From JAFCUW01 sp049897565 (GTDB taxonomy: Bacteria > Pseudomonadota > Gammaproteobacteria > Burkholderiales > Burkholderiaceae_D), in NCBI RefSeq assembly GCF_049897565.1, contig NZ_JAFCWM010000001.1, forward strand, positions 314,391-378,390: 64,000 bases of DNA, given 5' to 3'. The translations under genes were made by a program, and so were the position numbers. The notes under the pieces are model-generated. The model saw only the letters and a list, made by a program, of their open reading frames with translations. It was not told where the DNA came from and made no database searches. The stretch's first letter is position 1, and each line of letters begins with the position of its first letter. Below are positions 44,767-52,316 of the stretch, in pieces.

Positions 44767-45372
44767 ATGGCCTGGAGTGAATCGAAAGCGTGGTTGACGG
44801 GATCCGACAACCAGGCGCTGTATCAAGACCTGCTGGACGACGCCACCAGCGCGCCGGCGCGCAACGCCAAGCGCAACAAGGTGGTGCATCCGAGCGACAT
44901 GCCGTGGGAGCTGTCGCGCCAGGGCATTCTCAAGCACCTGCTCAACGAGCAGATGAATACCCGCATGGAGTCGGTCGACGCCTACATGCAGCTGATCCCG
45001 CCGGGCAGCCGCTCGGGCAAGCACCGCCACCTGGCCGAGGAATGCGTCTACGTGCTCGAAGGGCGCGGCTACGACCTGCACCAGGACTGCGATGTCGAGA
45101 TCACCGACACCTACCACTGGAAGCCGCAGGACGAGGTCAAGCGCTATGAATGGGAAGCGGGCGACGTCATCTACATTCCGCCGAATACCATCCACCAACA
45201 TCTCAACGCCGACCCGGCGCGGCCGGTGCGCCTGATCTCGGCGATCAACCGCATCTACCAGAAGTTCGGCCTCAACGACATCGAGCAGATCGAGGATGCG
45301 CCGGAATACCGCCCAGGCGTTATCCTGTCTGCCGAGCTGGTGGCGCAATACATGTCCGGCCAGCGCAAATAA
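44767..45372 (+). CDS. Single-domain cupin protein, B-type, copy 2
   Basis: 201 aa. HRHLAEECVYVLEGRGYDLHQ and NTIHQHLNADP mark the cupin core. Bases 44881-45272 are almost identical to copy 1, while the first 37 residues and the tail (AELVAQYMSGQRK) differ. It follows its A-type partner after 24 bp. Same functional uncertainty as copy 1. Confidence 0.8.
   Translation: MAWSESKAWLTGSDNQALYQDLLDDATSAPARNAKRNKVVHPSDMPWELSRQGILKHLLNEQMNTRMESVDAYMQLIPPGSRSGKHRHLAEECVYVLEGRGYDLHQDCDVEITDTYHWKPQDEVKRYEWEAGDVIYIPPNTIHQHLNADPARPVRLISAINRIYQKFGLNDIEQIEDAPEYRPGVILSAELVAQYMSGQRK
44881..45272 (+). repeat. Gene-conversion tract shared with 38833-39224
   Basis: Second copy of the 392-bp near-identical stretch in the B-type cupin genes, direct orientation, 6 kb apart. 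Confidence 0.85.
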
Positions 45373-45401
45373 ACGCCCCCAACCACGCCAGGAAAAATCT
45401 C

Positions 45402-46448
45402 ATGAAACGATCGTTTATCAAACACTTTGGCCTGGCGCTGCTGGCCGGCGCGCTCGCCGCGCCCACCTTCGCCCAGGATTACTCGCTGCTGAACTACAGC
45501 GGCCCGGATCGCGAACAGAAGGTGCTGGCCGCGGCGAAGAAGGAGGGCGCCTTCACGCTCTACACGTCGATCGCCGAAAAGGACCTGGCGCCGCTGGTGG
45601 GGCCGTTCGAGAAGAAGTACGGCATCAAGGTCAAGGTGTGGCGCGCCGGCAGCGACAAGGTGCTGCAGCGGACGGTCACCGAAACCAGTGGCAAGCGCTA
45701 CGACGTTGACGCCATCCACATCAGCGCGCCCGAGATGGAAGCGCTGTACCGCGAAAAGGTGCTGCAGCCAGTGGCCACGCCCGCCTTTGCCAGCCTGCTG
45801 CCGGGCATGCTGCCGGCGCACCGCGAATGGGCATCGACCTTGCTGACGGTGTTCGTGCAGGCCTATAACACCAGCGTCGTCAAGAAGGAGGAGCTGCCCA
45901 AGAAGTTCGAGGACCTGCTGCAGCCGAAATGGAAGGGCAAGCTGGGCATCGAGATGGAGGACTTCGACTGGTTCGCCGCCACCGTCACGTCGATGGGCGA
46001 AGCGAAGGGGGTCAAGCTGTTCAACGACATCGTCGCCGCCAACGGCATCTCGGTGCGCAAGGGCCACTCGCTGCTGACCAATATGGTCGGCTCGGGCGAA
46101 GTGCCGCTCGCGCTCACGGTCTACAACTACATGCCGGAAGCGGCACGCAAGAAGGGCGTGCCGATCGGCTGGTTCGTGCTGGAGCCGGCGGTGGCCCGCG
46201 CCAACGGCATCGGCATCGCGCGCCGCGCCCCGCATCCAAATGCGGCGCTGCTGTTTTACGACTACATGCTGTCGGCCGAAGCGCAGAAGATCCTGGTTTC
46301 GCTCGATTACGTGCCGACCAATGCGTCGGTCGACTCGCCGCTCGCTGGCATGAAGTTGACCGTTATCGATCCCGCCGTCACGCTGAACCAGATGGACAAG
46401 TGGAACAAGCTGTACGACGACGTCGTGCTCAAGCGCGCCGGTAAGTAG
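45402..46448 (+). CDS. FbpA-type ABC transporter substrate-binding protein 4
   Basis: 348 aa from ATG 45402 (MKRSFIKHFGLALLAG), a short classic leader ending at TFAQDYS. Core: GPDREQKVLAAAKKEGAFTLYTS, FEKKYGIKVKVWRAGSDKVLQRTVTE, QPKWKGKLGIEMEDFDWFAATV, RAPHPNAALLFYDYMLS. In this copy the Asn-Gly-Pro-Glu stretch of copies 1 and 3 is changed to SAPEMEA, so ligand preference may differ. Followed after 11 bp by an EamA transporter gene. Confidence 0.88.
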   Translation: MKRSFIKHFGLALLAGALAAPTFAQDYSLLNYSGPDREQKVLAAAKKEGAFTLYTSIAEKDLAPLVGPFEKKYGIKVKVWRAGSDKVLQRTVTETSGKRYDVDAIHISAPEMEALYREKVLQPVATPAFASLLPGMLPAHREWASTLLTVFVQAYNTSVVKKEELPKKFEDLLQPKWKGKLGIEMEDFDWFAATVTSMGEAKGVKLFNDIVAANGISVRKGHSLLTNMVGSGEVPLALTVYNYMPEAARKKGVPIGWFVLEPAVARANGIGIARRAPHPNAALLFYDYMLSAEAQKILVSLDYVPTNASVDSPLAGMKLTVIDPAVTLNQMDKWNKLYDDVVLKRAGK

Positions 46449-46459
46449 ACGCCGCGACG

Positions 46460-47368
46460 ATGGGCGAGTGGCTGGCGCTATGCTCGGCGGGGTGTTTCGC
46501 CGCCGCCAACGTGACCATCACGCGCGGCGCCGTCAAGGGCCAGGATAACGGCGCCTTCCTGTCGATCCTGCTGACGATGTCGATCGCCGGCGCCTGGTGG
46601 CTGTGGCGCAGTGCCGTCCACGGTCTGCCGTCGCCGGACATGGCGTCGCTGCTGTGGTTCGGCGGCGCCGGCATCCTCACCATGTTCATCGGCCGGGTGT
46701 TCCTGTATGCGTCGATCCAGCGCCTGGGCGCGGTGCCGGCGTCCGCCGTCAAGCGCCTCAACCCGCTGTTTTCGGTGCTGCTCGGGGTGCTGCTGCTGGG
46801 CGAGGCCTTCGACGGCGCGATGGCGCTCGGCATGCTGCTGATTGCAGCCAGCTTCGCGGTGCTGATCCGCCAGTCGCTGCGGGAGGCACGTCCGGCCGAC
46901 GGCGAGGCGCCGCGTTCGCTGCGTGCCACGCTGGCCAACCTCGGCTACTTCTACGGCCCGGTCTCGGCGCTGGCGTACGCGTTTGGCTACGTCGCCCGCA
47001 AACAAGGCCTGGCCGGCATGCCCGATGCCGCGTTCGGCACCATGTTCGGCGCGGTTGTCGGCGCGCTGATGTTCGTCTTGATCGCCCGCTTTGTCGACAG
47101 CTACAAGGTGGCACTGCGCCAGACCTTCGCTGTCTTCAACCCGTGGCTGTTCGCCGCCGGCGTACTCAGTTCGGCCGGCCAGCTGCTCTATTTTGCCGCG
47201 CTAAACGGCAGCACCATCGCGCGTTGCGCGATGCTCAGTTCGATGGAGGCTTTTTTCACGATCTTTTTTACGGTGCTGGTCACCCGCTCGGGCAAGCAGC
47301 TGACCGCGCCGGTGCTGCTGGCCTGCGCCCTTGGCGTGGCCGGCACCGCGTTCATCGTCATCAAGTAA
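46460..47368 (+). CDS. EamA/DMT-family membrane transporter
   Basis: 302 aa with ten hydrophobic helices in two repeats (EamA 1 about 5-135, EamA 2 about 155-300). Typical pieces are RLGAVPASAVKRLNPLFSVLLGVLLLGE and the second-repeat equivalent LNGSTIARCAMLSSMEAFF. DMT transporters move metabolites, often as exporters. It is the last gene of the long operon and ends 9 bp from the convergent Rieske ferredoxin gene. The start is ATG 46460 with no strong ribosome site, consistent with coupling to the upstream gene. Confidence 0.87.
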   Translation: MGEWLALCSAGCFAAANVTITRGAVKGQDNGAFLSILLTMSIAGAWWLWRSAVHGLPSPDMASLLWFGGAGILTMFIGRVFLYASIQRLGAVPASAVKRLNPLFSVLLGVLLLGEAFDGAMALGMLLIAASFAVLIRQSLREARPADGEAPRSLRATLANLGYFYGPVSALAYAFGYVARKQGLAGMPDAAFGTMFGAVVGALMFVLIARFVDSYKVALRQTFAVFNPWLFAAGVLSSAGQLLYFAALNGSTIARCAMLSSMEAFFTIFFTVLVTRSGKQLTAPVLLACALGVAGTAFIVIK

Positions 47369-47377
47369 CGCGGTCGC

Positions 47378-47767
47378 TCAGGCGCTTTGCTGGCGCGGGC
47401 ACACGCCGGCCAGGTCCGCCGCCAGCGACGGCTGCTTCGGGTCGATGTAGACCTTGCCGTCGATGGTGTGCACCGCGTACGTGCGCAGCGGGATCATGCA
47501 GGGCGGGGTGACTACTTCGCCGGTGCGGATGTTAAAGGCGCCATTATGAAAGTCGCATTCGATGATGTCGCCGTCGATGTAGCCTTCCGACAGCGAGCCG
47601 GGGCCGTGCGTGCAGGCGTCGTCGGTGACGTAGTAGCCGTCGTCGAGATGGTACACGGCCAGCGACAGGCCGTCCTTTTCGACCTTGGCGGCGCAATTGG
47701 GCGCCACGTCGGTGCTGGCGCACAGCTCGAGCAGGTCCTGCAGTTTGAATTCGGTGGTGGTTGTCAT
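47378..47767 (-). CDS. Rieske [2Fe-2S] ferredoxin of a ring-hydroxylating oxygenase
   Basis: 129 aa from ATG 47767 (MTTTTEFKLQDLLEL), preceded by AAGAGG-like sequence. Rieske ligands: CTHGPGSLSEG and CDFHNGAFNIRTG. The size and the GPG after the first His pair match naphthalene/biphenyl dioxygenase ferredoxins. It would shuttle electrons from the reductase at 30474 to the oxygenase transcribed divergently at 47993. Both genes share the operator region at 47879. Confidence 0.93.
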   Translation of the reverse strand: MTTTTEFKLQDLLELCASTDVAPNCAAKVEKDGLSLAVYHLDDGYYVTDDACTHGPGSLSEGYIDGDIIECDFHNGAFNIRTGEVVTPPCMIPLRTYAVHTIDGKVYIDPKQPSLAADLAGVCPRQQSA

Positions 47768-47835
47768 GGTCAGTGCCGTTTTTTTCAAGAGGAGATGAGA
47801 GAAACGCAAAACAGGGAGGTCCCGCGCTGCCGGGA

Positions 47836-47903
47836 TTGACAGTGCGACTGGACTGATGATATCTTAAATCACCAAATAGGAACAGCGTTCCACATAAAAG
47901 AAC
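47836..47903. promoter_or_regulatory. Divergent promoter region with IclR-type operator (site E)
   Basis: Plus strand: TTGACA (47836-47841), 17-18 bp, a TATCTT-like -10, then GGAAC (47879-47883)-AGC-GTTCC (47887-47891)-ACATAAA-AGAAC (47899-47903). Read on the minus strand toward the ferredoxin gene, the site has the A/B/C orientation. One element could thus repress one direction and activate the other. Confidence 0.7.
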
Positions 47904-47992
47904 GCAAGCCAGATCGTCCGGCACCGGCGCCTCCAGTGCGATGCAGGCAGCGCGATTCCATCGACCGACAAGCATTTTTGAGGAAACCTGAA

Positions 47993-49276
47993 ATGACCAA
48001 GCGCGAACAAAACGAATTACTGACCCAGACCGGCCCCGGCACCCCGATGGGCGACCTGTTCCGCCGCTACTGGATGCCGGCCCTGATGTCGTCCGAACTG
48101 CCCGAGCCGGACTGCCCGCCGGTGCGCGTCAAGCTGCTCTCCGAGCGCATGATCGCTTTTCGCGACAGCAGCGGAAAGCTCGGCCTGACCGACGAATTCT
48201 GCGCCCACCGCGGCGTCTCGCTGTGGTTCGGCCGGGTCGAGGAAAACGGCATTCGCTGCCCTTACCACGGCTGGAAGTACGACACCAGCGGCCAGTGCGT
48301 CGAGGTGCCGTCCGAGCCGGTCGAAAGCGGCTACTGCAAGAAGATCAAGCTGAAAGCCTATCCGATGATCGAGCGCGGCGGCATCATCTGGACCTACATG
48401 GGCCCGCCGGAGCTGCAGCCGCCGCTGCCCGAATTTGAATTCGCCACGGTCGCCAAGGAGCGCAGCTACGTCTCCAAGCGCCACCAGGAATGTAACTACC
48501 TGCAGGCGATGGAAGGCGGCATCGACTCGTCGCATGTGTCCTTCCTTCACAGCGGCGCGCTCGAACGCGACCCGCTGTTCAAGGGCGCGCGCGGCAACAA
48601 GTACAACCTGCAGGACTTCCAGGTCAAGTTCGAGGTGGTCGAATCGGACGGCGGCCTGCTGATCGGCGCGCGCCGCAACGCCGAGGAGGGTAACTACTAC
48701 TGGCGCATCACGCAGTGGGTGATGCCGTGCTTTACGGCGATCCCGCCGCGCGGCGACCATCCGATCCACGGCCACTTCTGGGTGCCGATCGACGACGAGA
48801 CCTGCTGGTCGTGGAGCTACGACTATCATCCGACGCGCGACCTTACCGCCACCGAAGTGCAGGCGATGGACGACGGCCACGGCATCCACGTCAAGCTGAT
48901 CCCGGGCACCTTCATCCCGGTGCAGAACAAGGACAACGACTACCTGATGGACCGCGCAGCGCAGAAGGCCAAGATCAGCTACAGCGGCATTTCCGGCATC
49001 GCCATCCAGGATTCGTCGCTGCAGGAAAGCATGGGGCCGATCGCCGACCGCAGCAAAGAGAACCTGGTTTCGACCGACAACGGCATTATCATGGCGCGCC
49101 ACCGCCTGCGCAAGGCTGCGCTGGCGCTGCAGAAGGGCGTGCCGCCGCCGGGCCTGGAAGCGATCACGCACCGGGTTCGCTCGGCCGCGCTGGTGCTGCC
49201 GCCCGACGTCGCCTTCAAGGACGCCGCCAAGGATGCGCTGATCGCGCGCGAAGGCGTGCCGCTGACATCGGTGTAG
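47993..49276 (+). CDS. Rieske oxygenase large subunit, phthalate 4,5-dioxygenase-like
   Basis: 427 aa from ATG 47993 behind GAGGAAACCTGAA. The N-terminal Rieske domain has CAHRGVSLWFG and CPYHGWKYD. The catalytic domain has the 2-His-1-carboxylate region GGIDSSHVSFLH near residues 178-189. The start TPMGDLFRRYWMPAL and overall length match the phthalate/vanillate group of oxygenases that work without a beta subunit. It hydroxylates or demethylates an aromatic ring at the expense of NADH through the reductase and ferredoxin. First gene of the unit running to 53353. Confidence 0.94.
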   Translation: MTKREQNELLTQTGPGTPMGDLFRRYWMPALMSSELPEPDCPPVRVKLLSERMIAFRDSSGKLGLTDEFCAHRGVSLWFGRVEENGIRCPYHGWKYDTSGQCVEVPSEPVESGYCKKIKLKAYPMIERGGIIWTYMGPPELQPPLPEFEFATVAKERSYVSKRHQECNYLQAMEGGIDSSHVSFLHSGALERDPLFKGARGNKYNLQDFQVKFEVVESDGGLLIGARRNAEEGNYYWRITQWVMPCFTAIPPRGDHPIHGHFWVPIDDETCWSWSYDYHPTRDLTATEVQAMDDGHGIHVKLIPGTFIPVQNKDNDYLMDRAAQKAKISYSGISGIAIQDSSLQESMGPIADRSKENLVSTDNGIIMARHRLRKAALALQKGVPPPGLEAITHRVRSAALVLPPDVAFKDAAKDALIAREGVPLTSV

Positions 49277-49279
49277 CGC

Positions 49280-49585
49280 ATGGCCATGCTGGGTGCGGCC
49301 AGGAAGGACGCCGCCCACTTCGCCGCCCTCGACCGCATCAAGGAGTGGACGCGCGAACGCTTCAAGCTGCCCGCCGCGGCGCCGATCGTGGTGTCCGAGC
49401 TGGCCTGCTCGGTGCCCGGCTGCCCGCCGCTGGAAACGGTGGCGGCCTTCTGGAGCGCCGACGGCAGGCGCTACCAGTTCAAGCTGTTCAAGCCGCCGGA
49501 ACAGGTGACCCCCGACGATCTGCCCTACACCTGGCTGATGAAGTCCCTTGAGGCGGCCGAGGGCGCCGGCCTTGACTGCTGCTAG
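49280..49585 (+). CDS. Small cysteine-containing protein of unknown function
   Basis: 101 aa, starting 3 bp after the oxygenase stop (ATG 49286 is an alternative). I do not recognise a named family. A central LACSVPGCPPLETVAAFW holds two Cys, and the C-terminus ends in two more (LDCC). The fold looks small, mixed alpha/beta, without leader or membrane segment. Tight coupling to the Rieske oxygenase suggests an accessory or chaperone-like role, perhaps in cluster or metal delivery. GC3 is high throughout, supporting real coding. Confidence 0.65.
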   Translation: MAMLGAARKDAAHFAALDRIKEWTRERFKLPAAAPIVVSELACSVPGCPPLETVAAFWSADGRRYQFKLFKPPEQVTPDDLPYTWLMKSLEAAEGAGLDCC

Positions 49586-49615
49586 CCCGACTTACGAAAA
49601 CAACGGAGATGCCTG

Positions 49616-50563
49616 ATGTCTGAACTGCACCTGAAGACCGCGATCCAGACCCTTGGCCACACGCGCGCACTGAAAGACGGCACGGTGACGCCGCAAGGAT
49701 TTACCTTCGATTTCGAGGACGTTTCGCCGATCATCCAGGCGTTTCGGCGCATGGTGCGCGGCAGCGATTTCGACGTCAGCGAAATGGCGATCACCACCTA
49801 CCTGTGCGCGCGCGCCGCCGGCAAGCGCATCACAGCGTTGCCGGGTTTTCTGGTGCGGGCATTTCACCATGGCGCCGTGCTGCACAATGCCGCGCGCGGC
49901 AGCTTCGAGCCGAAGCAGCTGGAAGGCCGGCGCGTCGGCGTCAACCGCGGCTACACCGTCACAACGGGCGTGTGGGCGCGCGGGGTGCTGCAGCACCAGT
50001 ACGGCGTCGACCTGTCGAAGATAACCTGGGTCTTGTCGGGCGACGAGCACGTCGCCGAATTTATGGCGCCGGCAAACGTCGTGCGCGTCGAGCCGGGCCA
50101 GCAGCTCGAGCAGATGCTGCTGGACGGCGAGATCGCCGCCGCCACCGGCCTGGCCACCGACCATCCCGATCTGCAGCCGCTGATCCCCGGCGCCAAGGCG
50201 GCCGGCTTCGCCGCGCTCGAGCGCGACGGCTATTACCCGATCAACCACACCGTGGTGGTGCGCGACGAGCTGCTGACGGCCCATCCGCAACTGGCGGCGC
50301 AGCTGTTCGATGCGTTTGCCGAAGCGAAGCGTTTGTACGTTGCCCGCCTGCGCGCCGGCGCCATCGCCGAGCCGACCGCCTCCGACACGCTCTACGCCCG
50401 CGTCATGCAGATCACCGGGGCCGACCCGCTGCCGTACGGCGTCGAGCCGAACCGGCCGATGCTGGAGATGGTCATGCGCCTGGCCGCCGAGCAGGGCATC
50501 ATCGCCGCCCCTTACCCGATCGAGCAGCTGTTCGCCGCCGGCACGCTGCAGCTCGCCGCCTGA
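49616..50563 (+). CDS. 4,5-dihydroxyphthalate-decarboxylase-like / NMT1-fold protein, copy 2
   Basis: 315 aa, no signal peptide, ribosome site CGGAGATGCCTG. Begins LHLKTAIQTLGHTRALKDG; the stretch FRRMVRGSDFDVSEMAITTY parallels FRMLRNREFDVAEMSLSSY of the copy at 31531. Conserved are RVGVNRGYTVTTGVWARGVLQ and the C-terminal PYGVEPNRPMLEMVM. A cytoplasmic location fits an enzyme better than a transporter subunit. Direct neighbours are the oxygenase and a PanB-like enzyme, so it probably acts right after ring hydroxylation. Confidence 0.77.
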   Translation: MSELHLKTAIQTLGHTRALKDGTVTPQGFTFDFEDVSPIIQAFRRMVRGSDFDVSEMAITTYLCARAAGKRITALPGFLVRAFHHGAVLHNAARGSFEPKQLEGRRVGVNRGYTVTTGVWARGVLQHQYGVDLSKITWVLSGDEHVAEFMAPANVVRVEPGQQLEQMLLDGEIAAATGLATDHPDLQPLIPGAKAAGFAALERDGYYPINHTVVVRDELLTAHPQLAAQLFDAFAEAKRLYVARLRAGAIAEPTASDTLYARVMQITGADPLPYGVEPNRPMLEMVMRLAAEQGIIAAPYPIEQLFAAGTLQLAA

Positions 50564-50585
50564 CCCAACTCACCTAGGAAATCGC

Positions 50586-51428
50586 ATGGATACCCAACAA
50601 TCGGCGGTGACGCTGCCACAACTGCAGCAGATGAAGCGCGACGGCCGCAAGATCGTCGGCATGGTGGTGTGGGACTACCAGATGGCGCAGATCGTCGACC
50701 GCGCCGGCATCGATATCGTCTCCGTCGGCGACACCGTCGGCGTCAACCTGTGGGGCCACGCCAACCCGTTCGAGATCACGATGGACGAGATGCTGGTGGT
50801 CTGCAAGGCGGTGCGGCGCGGCGTCAAGCGCGCGCTGCTGAGCGCCGATTTTCCGTTCGGCCCGCTGCAGGAGGGCACCCAGTACGCCGTCAGCGCGGCC
50901 ATCCGCATGGTCAAGGAGGCCGGCATCGACATGCTCAAGCTCGACGGCGCCGCCGATTTTCCCGACACCGTCACCGCCATTGCGCGCGCCGGCATCCCGG
51001 TGTTCGCCCAGTTCGGCATCACGCCTCAGACCGCGCTGCAATACGGCATTCCGTACAGCGCCGCCAATTCGGCCGGCGCCGTCGTCACCGACGACATGAT
51101 CGAGCGCCTGGTCCGTGAGGCCAGGCGGCTCGAGGACGCCGGCGCCACGCTGCTCGACTTCACCAATTCCGGCGCCGCCGCCGGCGCCGCGGTGGCGGCG
51201 GCGGTCAAGATCCCGGTGATCGGCGGCTTCGGCGGCGGGCCGTGGCTCGACGGCCGCATGCGCATGGCGCACGCGGCCATCGGCTACCCGGCCAGCGCCA
51301 TCGATTCAGCGGTCGAAAACTACGCCAACGTCGCCCGGATCGCGCTCGACGCCATTGGCGCCTTCGCCGCCGATGTCCGCGCGGCGCGCCAGATCAAGGG
51401 CGCCGTGCCCGTCAAACCCGCAGCCTGA
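50586..51428 (+). CDS. PanB-like (ketopantoate hydroxymethyltransferase family) enzyme
   Basis: 280 aa from ATG 50586. The (beta/alpha)8 PEP/pyruvate-type fold is recognisable: VVWDYQMAQIVDRAGIDIVSVGDTVG, then PFEITMDEMLVVCKAVRRGV and LKLDGAADF correspond to the PanB metal and substrate loops. True PanB adds a hydroxymethyl group to 2-oxoisovalerate, but the sequence differs at several substrate positions (for example GVNLWGHANPFEI) and no panC is adjacent. In a catabolic operon the likely reaction is C-C cleavage of, or one-carbon chemistry on, a 2-oxo acid. Confidence 0.78.
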   Translation: MDTQQSAVTLPQLQQMKRDGRKIVGMVVWDYQMAQIVDRAGIDIVSVGDTVGVNLWGHANPFEITMDEMLVVCKAVRRGVKRALLSADFPFGPLQEGTQYAVSAAIRMVKEAGIDMLKLDGAADFPDTVTAIARAGIPVFAQFGITPQTALQYGIPYSAANSAGAVVTDDMIERLVREARRLEDAGATLLDFTNSGAAAGAAVAAAVKIPVIGGFGGGPWLDGRMRMAHAAIGYPASAIDSAVENYANVARIALDAIGAFAADVRAARQIKGAVPVKPAA

Positions 51429-51440
51429 CCGGAGACCGCC

Positions 51441-52316
51441 ATGCCTTTCGTCCACACCGACGGCATCGAAACGCGCTACGACATGATCGGCACGGGCCCG
51501 CCGCTGCTGATGTTTTCGCCGGGCGGCTTCAACGCCACGCTCGAGCAGTGGTCCTCGCTCGGCATCTACGCCCGCACCCGGCCGCTCGAGCATCTCGCGC
51601 GCCATTACACCTGCATCGTGTTCGACCGCCGCGAATGCGGCCAGTCGGGCGGGCGCATCGAAACGGTGGGCTGGAACGACTATGTCGCCCAGGGCAAAGC
51701 GCTGCTGGCGCACCTTGGCATCGCCAGCGCGCACATGATGGGCGGTTGCATGGGCTGCAGCCCGGTGCTGGCGTTCGCCGCCGCCCATCCGCAAATGGTG
51801 CGCAGCATGGTGCTGTACTGGCCTGTCGGCGGCGCGCGCTATCGCTTGACCAGCGAAGCGCGATTCGCCGAGCACCTGGCCTACGTCGAGCAGCACGGCC
51901 TGGCGCAGGTCGTCGCGCTGGTGCGCGAAGGGCGCAAGCCGTTCGGCGCCGATCCGCGCGGCGGACCGTGGGCCTCGGTGATCGCGCGTGACGGCGATTT
52001 CGCCGAACGCTTCGCGCTGCAGGATGTCCAACAATACGAGCACCTGGTGACGGCGATGGCGCATGGCCTGATCGACCGCGACACCGCGCCGGGCGCCGAG
52101 CCGGAACAGCTGATGGCGCTGCAAATTCCGGCGCTGGTCATTCCCGGCAAGGACGCCTCGCACGCGACGTCGGCCGCGCGCTACCTCGAAGAATGCCTGC
52201 CGCGCGCCGAATACTGGGATGCCGCGCCAGCCGACCAGTCCGAAGAGGCTACTGCGGCGCGCCTGCTGCAGTTCCTCGCCAACGCCGATAAACTCACCGA
52301 CCTGCCGCCGCCATGA
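51441..52316 (+). CDS. Alpha/beta-hydrolase with cysteine at the nucleophile position
   Basis: 291 aa. The fold is clear: FSPGGFNATLEQW for the oxyanion region, VFDRRECGQSGG, and the elbow HMMGGCMGCSPVLAF, where the usual GxSxG serine is replaced by Cys. Cys nucleophiles are known from dienelactone hydrolases and some meta-cleavage-type enzymes. The C-terminal acid and His would come from LVIPGKDASHATS. It overlaps the next gene by 4 bp. Probable role: hydrolysis of a ring-cleavage product or lactone. Confidence 0.85.
   Translation: MPFVHTDGIETRYDMIGTGPPLLMFSPGGFNATLEQWSSLGIYARTRPLEHLARHYTCIVFDRRECGQSGGRIETVGWNDYVAQGKALLAHLGIASAHMMGGCMGCSPVLAFAAAHPQMVRSMVLYWPVGGARYRLTSEARFAEHLAYVEQHGLAQVVALVREGRKPFGADPRGGPWASVIARDGDFAERFALQDVQQYEHLVTAMAHGLIDRDTAPGAEPEQLMALQIPALVIPGKDASHATSAARYLEECLPRAEYWDAAPADQSEEATAARLLQFLANADKLTDLPPP

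Noticed and set aside
27602..46448. Iron(III) uptake as the role of the FbpA-type proteins
   Set aside because: The fold suggests it, but the regulon, the cupin and porin context and the lack of visible paired iron-binding tyrosines make organic ligands more likely; left open.
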